NCBI GenBank assembly: GCA_050084985.1 | Contig: JBITNC010000001.1 | Coordinates: forward strand, 202,554,001-202,618,000 | DNA length: 64,000 nucleotides | Reading direction: 5' to 3' | DNA from: Nageia nagi | Taxonomy: Eukaryota > Pinophyta | In this document: piece by piece, positions 57,946 to 64,000 of the stretch | Position numbering within the stretch: the first letter of the stretch is position 1 | Layout of the letters: each line of letters starts with the position of its first letter | Translations under genes and position numbers: made by a program | The notes under the pieces: model-generated | Seen by the model: the letters and a program-made list of their open reading frames with translations, nothing else | What the model was told of the DNA's origin: nothing | Databases searched by the model: none

Positions 57946-58194
57946 TGATAGGTCCTTTATTAAATCCAAATTCAAAAGTGATGTATTAGCTTAGAAATGA
58001 GACTAAATACATTATCAAACCACTCTACATATTCACCTTCCTTTATGATCCTTGAGATCCTCAAGAACTCTTCATATTCTTCAAGTTATGACTCCTAATA
58101 TTCGACTATTCTCATAGCTACAAATTTACTATAATTAGTAAATACTACTACTATGTTACAAATACAATAATCCCTAAAGATTAGATGTCTAACA
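57946..58194 (-). repeat. 3' LTR and polypurine tract of the Copia element
   Basis: On the minus strand AAGGGGGAT precedes TGTTAGACATCTAATC, and the LTR runs 249 bases to TCA. The final ~100 bases align with 62338-62437: GT(G/T)(A/T)TGTATTAGCTTA and AATGA(A/G)ACTAAATACATTAT are shared. Confidence 0.8.
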
Positions 58195-58459
58195 ATCCCC
58201 CTTAATCCGAAGGGATATTTGTAAATCCAAGCATCTTCCTGAACTTATCAAACTTTTCTCGTCTGAATGCCCTAGTGAAAATGTTTGCATGTTGCTCATC
58301 TGTGAAACAATATTTTACCTAAATTGTCTTGACCTCTACATGATGTCAAATCAAATGATACTTTGTGTTGATGTGCTTTGTTTGATCATGAAATTTAAGA
58401 TTTTTGACCGATTGAATTGTAGAAATATTATCAATTAGAAGTAGATAAACCCATTTTTT

Positions 58460-59680
58460 CTTCTAGTCTTCTTGTATCTTCTTGAGCACACAATCTCCTT
58501 TGTTGCCTCTACAACAACCACATACTCTTCTTCTATAGTGGAATTTGCTAGAACGGATTGCTTTCATGATCTCTAAGAGATAGTTGTTGATCCAAAACTT
58601 ATGACATCTTGAAGTTGATACTCCATCCTCTTCGACTCCATCAAAGTCTAAAATTGAATATCCAAGCAATTCGAAGTCTCCCACCTTAGAAAATTTGAGC
58701 CCTAATTCTTGTGTTTCTTTCAAATATCTGAGAACTCTTTTTGTTGCAATCCAATGCCAATTATATGGTTTTTGCATAAACTAAAAGAGAATTTCAACCA
58801 CAAATGAAATATATGGTCTAGTTGTGGTTAGATTAATGAGACTTCCTACAAGTTATCTATTTTTTTGTAGCATCTTCAAATGGATTCCCTTCAATAGATT
58901 CCAACTTCAAATTTTATTCCATTGGAGTAGAAAAAGGATTACAATCTACCATGCCAAATCTTTTCAACAACTCTCCAATGTACTTATTTGAGAAACGAAA
59001 ATGTACCTTGAATTGTGTCACTTCAACATCCAAGTAGTAATGAAGATGTCTCATATATGTCATTTCAAAACCTTTCTTCAAATCTTGTTTTACGAATGCA
59101 ATGTAACTCTCATTGTTCTCCACCATTAAAATATCTACATACACCATAAGATATACAACAATTTCGCTAACCCTCTTGAAAAATAAAGTTGCATTATCAA
59201 GATTAAAGTGTTCAAAATTAATCTTCAAGAGATGCTCAGTAAGCTTTTCATATCATGCGAGAGGAGCTTGTTTAAGGCCATACAAGGACTTGATGAGCTT
59301 GCATACCTTATGTTCTTGACCCTTCACTGCAAATCCTTCTAGTTGTTTCATATACACATTTTCTTTCAAATCACCATTCAAGAAAGCAAATTCACATCCA
59401 TCTGATGAACTTTCCACCCATACTGAATTAACATTACCAACAAAGAACGAATGGTAGCACACTTAGTTGTAGGAACAAAAGTCTCATCATAGTCAATACC
59501 TTTTTTCTATGCAAAACCCTTAGCCACAAGCCTCACTTTGTGTTTCTCATATGACTAGTGTGATTTGTACTTATTTTTGTAGACCCACTTGCAAACAATT
59601 GGTTTGGCTCCATGTGGAGGATTCACCAACTTCCAACTAATGAGAGCATCATACTCCTTCATGCCATCTTTCCAACCATC
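58460..59680 (-). pseudogene. Copia reverse transcriptase and RNase H relic
   Basis: From the right: NPPHGAKPIVCKWVYKNK (RT start) near 59590-59640, then [10 protein letters not shown] near 59420, and [20 protein letters not shown], then [11 protein letters not shown], in the open frame 59253-59462. The catalytic block reads VYLMVYVDILMVENNE near 59115-59165, with the second Asp of the YVDD box replaced by Ile. SNKYIGELLKRFGMVDCNPF (58934-58993) ends RT. RNase H follows at 58463-58777 with HWIATKRVLRYLKETQELGL, then FSKVGDFELLGYSILDFDGV. Stops and shifts separate the blocks. Confidence 0.8.
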
Positions 59681-59869
59681 ATGAGAAAAAGCTTCTTTAA
59701 ATGTTCACTCAACTAAGTAGAAAAATTCAATTCACAATCAAATGAACAATCCATACCATCATGAATATTACCTGAACATGACTCTTCTATTGCTCCATCT
59801 TCTAGTCTTTCTTCGTAGAAACTCCTAGTTCTTGTCTTTCCCTCTTCATCGGGATGAACACTTTCAAGT

Positions 59870-61480
59870 GTTTTGGAGAGCCACTTAAGAATTTTTTGTG
59901 ATGTTTATAGTTGTTCAATAGACCGAGGAGGTGTTACATTACTATCAAGGCCCAATATGCCAATCTCATCAATCACATCATCCAAAAGAACTTCTAAAAT
60001 TGACAAAAAGGAAGGAACTTGTTATGGAGGAGGTGTTTGTGCTATTGGAATAGGTTCTTCATGAACATGTAGAAGTGGTGTAGATTCCAAAGATTGATCC
60101 AATATAGGGATCCCCACCTCAAGATTTGGAATCTCATAATTTGATTCAAAGAAATGCTTTCCATGGGTAAACCTATCACGGTGATCAAATTGTCACTCTT
60201 GGAACATTCAAGAAAAATTACATCCTTTGCAAAGAGGAACTTCTTGTTTACCTTGTCATAAAGCTTATAGCCCTTGGTAGTATCTAAGTACCCCAAAAAA
60301 ATACATTTTTTCAACTCCTAGTAGCAAGTTTGTTTTTTGTTCCTTAGGGACTAAGGCATAACAAGCGGAACCAAAAATGTTAAGATGTCTAACCAAAAGA
60401 AAAAAATTAAACCACATTTCATATGGAGTCTTATTATCAAGAGCATGAGATAGGCATCTATTTATAACATATACTTGAACTGCATCACCCCAAAACATCA
60501 TTTTCACATTCTTGAAAAACAACATTGCTCAAATCATATTCAAAAGAGTTCTATTCATTCTCTTAGCTACATCATTCTGTTGTGGATTAAAAAGAACATT
60601 TGTTTGATGTTTGATTCCATGCTGACTATAATATTTTTTGAATTCATTTGATGTGTATTCATCCTCATTATAAGAACAAAGTGTGTTAATATGAGTGTGC
60701 TTCTTTCTCAATCATCACATGAAATTGCTTAAATTTTTCAAAACAATCAAATTTGTTCTTCAACAAATACACCCAACACACCCTAGTATAATCATCAATG
60801 AGACTCATGATATATTTGTTTCCAACACCAAAATCAATAAACAATGGTCCACACAAATCAGAGTGTATGAGTTATAATTTTCTACATGCTCTAAATGTAG
60901 AATCAATAGAAGGTTGTTTATTGTGTTTTCCTAAGACACATGCATCACAAGGTTCTACGTTCCTAGGAATACTGAGCAATCTCAGTTCACCTTTCTTTTT
61001 CAACAAATGAAAATCATCAAAATTAAGATGCTCAAATCTTGCATGGCACAAGAAACTAGATGAGAGAATACATTTTTCTTAATGAGTGGGATAGGCAAAA
61101 TTTCTTGATCTAGCAAAACTTCCATGCAACTTCAATAACTTTTCATCCTCTCCACCAGTCATCACCACTTTATTGTCAGAAAACATCCTTATCTCCACTT
61201 TGCCATTGAACATATGAATTGAATGATCTTGTTGATAAATGAGCGCAATAGATAATAGGTTCCTTCGCAATTCAAAAAGGTAGAGAACATCATAAAGAAG
61301 CATATTTGGAAGGCCTGATAATTTAAATCTCCCAGTACCAATACCAGGATACCCGAAGGTTTAATACTAAATCTGTCAGCAAAGTACATTGCACCATCAA
61401 TGTTTGTATTCATCTATTCAAAAAAATCTCTACGAAAGGACATGTGACATGTCGCACCAGTATCAATCAACCATGCATCT
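59870..61480 (-). pseudogene. Copia protease and integrase relic
   Basis: The protease site is well kept: LIDTGATCHMSFRRDFFE near 61420-61473 holds the DTGA catalytic motif. The pre-integrase block reads VLYLFELRRNLLSIALIYQQ (61225-61285). The zinc-binding part has CDACVLGKHNKQ near 60920-60955. The integrase core has HSDLCGPLFIDFGVGNKYIM (first Asp kept) near 60825-60880. It then reads LCSYNEDEYTSNEFKKY near 60630-60680, where the second Asp of the SDNG.E block is Tyr, and AKRMNRTLLNM, where the catalytic Glu is Lys. KCIFLGYLDTTKGYKLYD near 60255-60310 ends the domain. The integrase is therefore dead even apart from its stops. Confidence 0.8.
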
Positions 61481-61614
61481 TCCCAAGATACAAATGAGGA
61501 ATTACACAATGTTTTAACTGTAGTGTTACATTGAACAATAACATAACAAGCGGAATAAGAGTTCTCTTTTCTTGCTCCCATTTTTCATTTTTCATTGATC
61601 TTCTCCCATGGAGT

Positions 61615-62320
61615 CTAACATGTAATAGCTTCATCCCCTTTTTTGTCACATTTTGTACAATGAAGGTTGTTCCTCTCTTCACGATCACCTTGATTATATC
61701 TTCCCCCATGCCTTCAAAATTCCTCTTGCCACGACCACAATTGTTACTTTTACCATGAGAAAAAATAAGCTACATTCTTCCCTTTTTGAGTAATACACAA
61801 TCTATTTGAAGTAGGATCGTTAGTCTTCTTTCCAAATGCCTTCTCATGTTTTGCAATTTTATCTACCAATGTATCAAATGTGAGAGATTTCAAATTACCA
61901 CAAGCTTGTAGGGATTCAAGATAGTTAGAATATGTGGGGTACGACGCCTTAATCAAGGCTACAAAAGCAATGTTAATCTTCACACCTCTGGAGTTTATGT
62001 CATACATGATTGCTCTAATTTCATAACTTAACGCCATGGGATCATTGTCTTTCAACTCTAGGTTGAAGAGCTTCAATTGTAATTGGATGAGTTCCAATTC
62101 AAAATAGGAGTCATACAAATCTTTCAATTTCTTCAATGCATTCCAAACACAATTAATAGAGCTAATGTGGTGGTTAACCTCTTCATTAACTGAAGTTGCA
62201 ATCAAAGCATAGGCCTTAATATTTTTCATATTTCAAACCGCAAGCTCTTTGGCATCAATCAATTTGGTAAGTTCGATGTCACCATAACAAATTCCAACCT
62301 AGAAATCATTGAAAATTAAG
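61615..62320 (-). pseudogene. Copia gag relic (UBN2) with altered zinc knuckle
   Basis: The open frame 61750-62229 (159 codons) has the UBN2 pattern: VWNALKKLKDLYDSYFELEL, then QLQLKLFNLELKDNDPMALS, and SLQACGNLKSLTFDTLVDKI ending in KHEKAF. After a shift, 61618-61665 reads LHCTKCDKKGDEAITC, a CCHC knuckle in which the His is Asp. Gag packages element RNA in virus-like particles. Confidence 0.75.
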
Positions 62321-62324
62321 GTAT

Positions 62325-62336
62325 GCTCTGATACCA
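62325..62336 (-). promoter_or_regulatory. Copia primer-binding site
   Basis: On the minus strand TGGTATCAGAGC, the standard plant Copia primer site complementary to initiator tRNA-Met, lies one base after the LTR end (62338). Confidence 0.9.
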
Positions 62337-62337
62337 A

Positions 62338-62437
62338 TGACAAACCGTTCATTAACTCTAAGATCAAAAGTGTTGTATTAGCTTATAAATGAAACTAAAT
62401 ACATTATCAAATGACTTTACACATTCACTTTTCTAGG
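62338..62437 (-). repeat. 5' LTR remnant of the Copia element
   Basis: Only the last ~100 bases of the 249-base LTR remain; the match to the 3' LTR stops after CATTCAC(C/T)TT. The LTR start TGTTAGACATCT is not found anywhere to the right. Confidence 0.7.
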
Positions 62438-63020
62438 TAACCTACAGCAAACCAATTTATAACCTGGCAACTGGTTTATCACATATGAAACAATGTGATT
62501 CAAGGAAACAATGAAATCAGTTATTCCACTAGAGAGAAATCTGGACTAGAAAAAATTGCTTGCAATCTTTTGAAACCACTATTTCTACAGAAAACATAAC
62601 AATATTTATATAACAATATTTTGAAGTTAATTAAAGTGGATTAAAGAGAACACTTAGATGAAGACACATTATATGATACATGCATGTGTTTATTTGTTGT
62701 GTAATAAACACCTTCAATGCTAACATGCTTGAAATGATCAAAATAAAAACTAACATGAGACATGGTTTTGATTCATTATACAACCACATCTGTAGCTAAT
62801 CTCGTCTTTCTTTCTGCACAGACCACCTCAATCTCAACCGTTCGAACCATCCCCAGAGGTTCAAACAAAGTATAGCATATAAAACCAAAAGAAACTGGAG
62901 ACTGGATTATAATAGGGTAAAATGGTCACAGAAAAGAAAGCTCTCTGAAACAGATAATTTTAGAAATAAATCTACTGAGAAAAAACACTTACAACTGCAA
63001 TATAATGACAAGTATTATCA
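62438..63020. other. 3' flank and probable 3' UTR of the PP2C gene
   Basis: No coding frame is seen. Sequence close to the stop codon is less AT-rich (for example near 62820-62870) and probably holds the 3' UTR. I cannot pin the polyadenylation site. Confidence 0.45.
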
Positions 63021-64000
63021 CTAATGCATATTAACGGACTTCAATTGTTTGCAGTCCAAAAAATTAGAAGATCCATCCATAGTTCCAAAATCCAAAACAA
63101 TTACAGTTGTGTTATCCTGTGTCCGCAACATCTGTGCCTTACTCAAAATCAAGTTAGCTATTCTTTCTGCACGAGGGACCTTAGGCCCTTCACCTAAGAA
63201 TTTCCCCTCAATGACCTGCATATAAACACAAACTGTCTGGATAAGCGATAACGTAAAGACCACAAACGACATCTCTTATATTTGTGCCACTGATTTTTTT
63301 CGTAGGAGCATATAGCTTGACTGGGTGTGACCATGTATCCATTTTGTGCTTGAACCCCTCTCATTGACATTTGATTCATTCAACAAAGCAGCATTCCTTT
63401 CTTACAAGTTACGACTATTAAAGATTTTATACCACTTTTTAAGATAAGTAATCAAAACATACATAAAACAACAATTATCATATAGATTTATTCCTTCAAC
63501 AGTCAAAAATATATCATGCACAAGTCTTTTGTTTCATTGAACAAATTACCTCAATAGCCAGATGTAGTGCACTTCTAGGACTCAAGACATCCCAAAGGCC
63601 ATCACTACAGCACAAAAGCATGTAAAGAGAAACATGTTCTGTTAGAAATTAGAGGAAATGGTAAACAAATGAAAAAGTTTGTGTTTCAAAAAAAATAAGA
63701 GAGAATTCTTGACTAACCCACCTTGCTATCACCGCTAGGGCTTTACTTTTTTGTGTTATTCTCAAAACTTCACTAATATATGGTTCAGCAGAGAAACGAA
63801 CATCTTGCTCCTTGAGATATTTGTCACCAAGAACACGAGCTATGTTCATTCCTAACACACAAGAACAGCTACTTGGTATGTTATTAAAAACAAATCAAAT
63901 TTGCTCTATCCAATCAAAATTGATAATAAACAACAATTTTTTTTACCACATAGTCGTGTTTCCCCATCTCGCAACTGCTTGCCTATTTCCAGCATACGGG
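63021..64000 (-). CDS. Protein phosphatase 2C, last four exons (5' part outside the window)
   Basis: A metal-dependent Ser/Thr phosphatase of the plant PP2C family. Exons on the minus strand are 63947-64000 (partial), 63722-63851, 63550-63604 and 63021-63215, all with GT donors and AG acceptors and phases that join without stops. The first reads MLEIGKQLRDGETRLC. The second has ARVLGDKYLKEQDVRFSAEP, then YISEVLRITQKSKALAVIA. The third is SDGLWDVLSPRSALHLAIE, carrying the DG motif whose Asp binds metal. The last has VIEGKFLGEGPKVPRAERIA, then LRTQDNTTVIVLDFG with the DN motif that completes the metal site. About 20 residues follow the catalytic core before the TAG at 63021. Base composition is clearly less AT-rich than the surroundings. 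The subfamily is not assigned. Confidence 0.92.

Larger units (their letters stand above)
57946..62437 (-). mobile_element. Copia LTR retrotransposon with truncated 5' LTR
   Basis: A minus-strand Ty1/Copia element with parts in the canonical order: 5' LTR remnant, tRNA-Met-type primer site, gag, protease, integrase, RT, RNase H, purine tract and 3' LTR. Many stops and frameshifts are present, and catalytic residues are lost in integrase and RT. It lies about 0.6 kb downstream of the PP2C gene stop codon, on the same strand. The 5' LTR retains only its last ~100 bases, so the left (transcription-driving) part was deleted or replaced. Confidence 0.85.

Overview
The window looks like intergenic chromosome from a seed plant with a large, repeat-choked genome. 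The supporting evidence is all plant-type: an intron-rich protein phosphatase 2C gene, PLS-class pentatricopeptide (PPR) debris, a plant mobile domain relic, an NT-type C2 relic, plant Copia and Gypsy elements, MULE and hAT relics, and telomere-like CCCTAAA arrays. The density of old, stop-ridden elements suggests a gymnosperm, but that is inference. The only gene I would call functional is the 3' part of a PP2C gene on the minus strand at the right edge (63021-64000). Almost everything else is AT-rich repeat DNA at various stages of decay.

Layout. 1-3176: the 3' part of an LTR element with a Copia gag-like ORF, a long open acidic ORF in the same frame after one TGA, a purine tract and a 3' LTR. 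3.6-5.0 kb: an antisense coiled-coil relic beside a minisatellite built on TATATCATGGGCATATA. 5.7-6.6 kb: an unrecognised coding relic. 8.2-10.0 kb: a MULE transposase relic with a SWIM finger. 11.6-12.3 kb: more minisatellite and tandem repeats. 13.5-14.4 kb: an intronless NT-C2 gene relic. 14.7-22.0 kb: an unrecognised multi-exon relic, a TTATGTTATGGTTGAAA minisatellite and an antisense hAT transposase relic, bracketed by GTAGCAT-type palindromic repeats. 22.4-26.2 kb: a PPR gene relic amplified as ~200-bp tandem units and split by an antisense relic carrying two DUF8039-like domains.

27.0-28.2 kb: an inverted second copy of the 4.5-kb minisatellite next to a plant mobile domain relic. 29.3-41.1 kb: two diverged copies of a retroelement non-coding block, two telomere-like arrays that share flanking sequence, a dispersed AGTTGGTCAGATTGAGTT repeat field and a Gypsy pol fragment. 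42630-50638: one complete but dead Gypsy element with both LTRs. 53-56 kb: a tRNA-derived SINE, a duplicate of the 41.2-kb relic, a 29-bp tandem repeat and a LINE reverse transcriptase tail. 57946-62437: a minus-strand Copia element with primer site, gag, protease, integrase, RT, RNase H, purine tract and 3' LTR, but only a remnant of its 5' LTR. It lies just downstream of the PP2C gene.

I see no operon-like or cooperating gene system. The most notable structures are amplification events: PPR modules turned into a satellite-like array, telomere-like arrays with a 370-bp higher-order duplication and shared flanks, and a repeat family with near-palindromic units present in both orientations. 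Coordinates of degenerate relics are approximate, because I read them by eye across frameshifts and stops.
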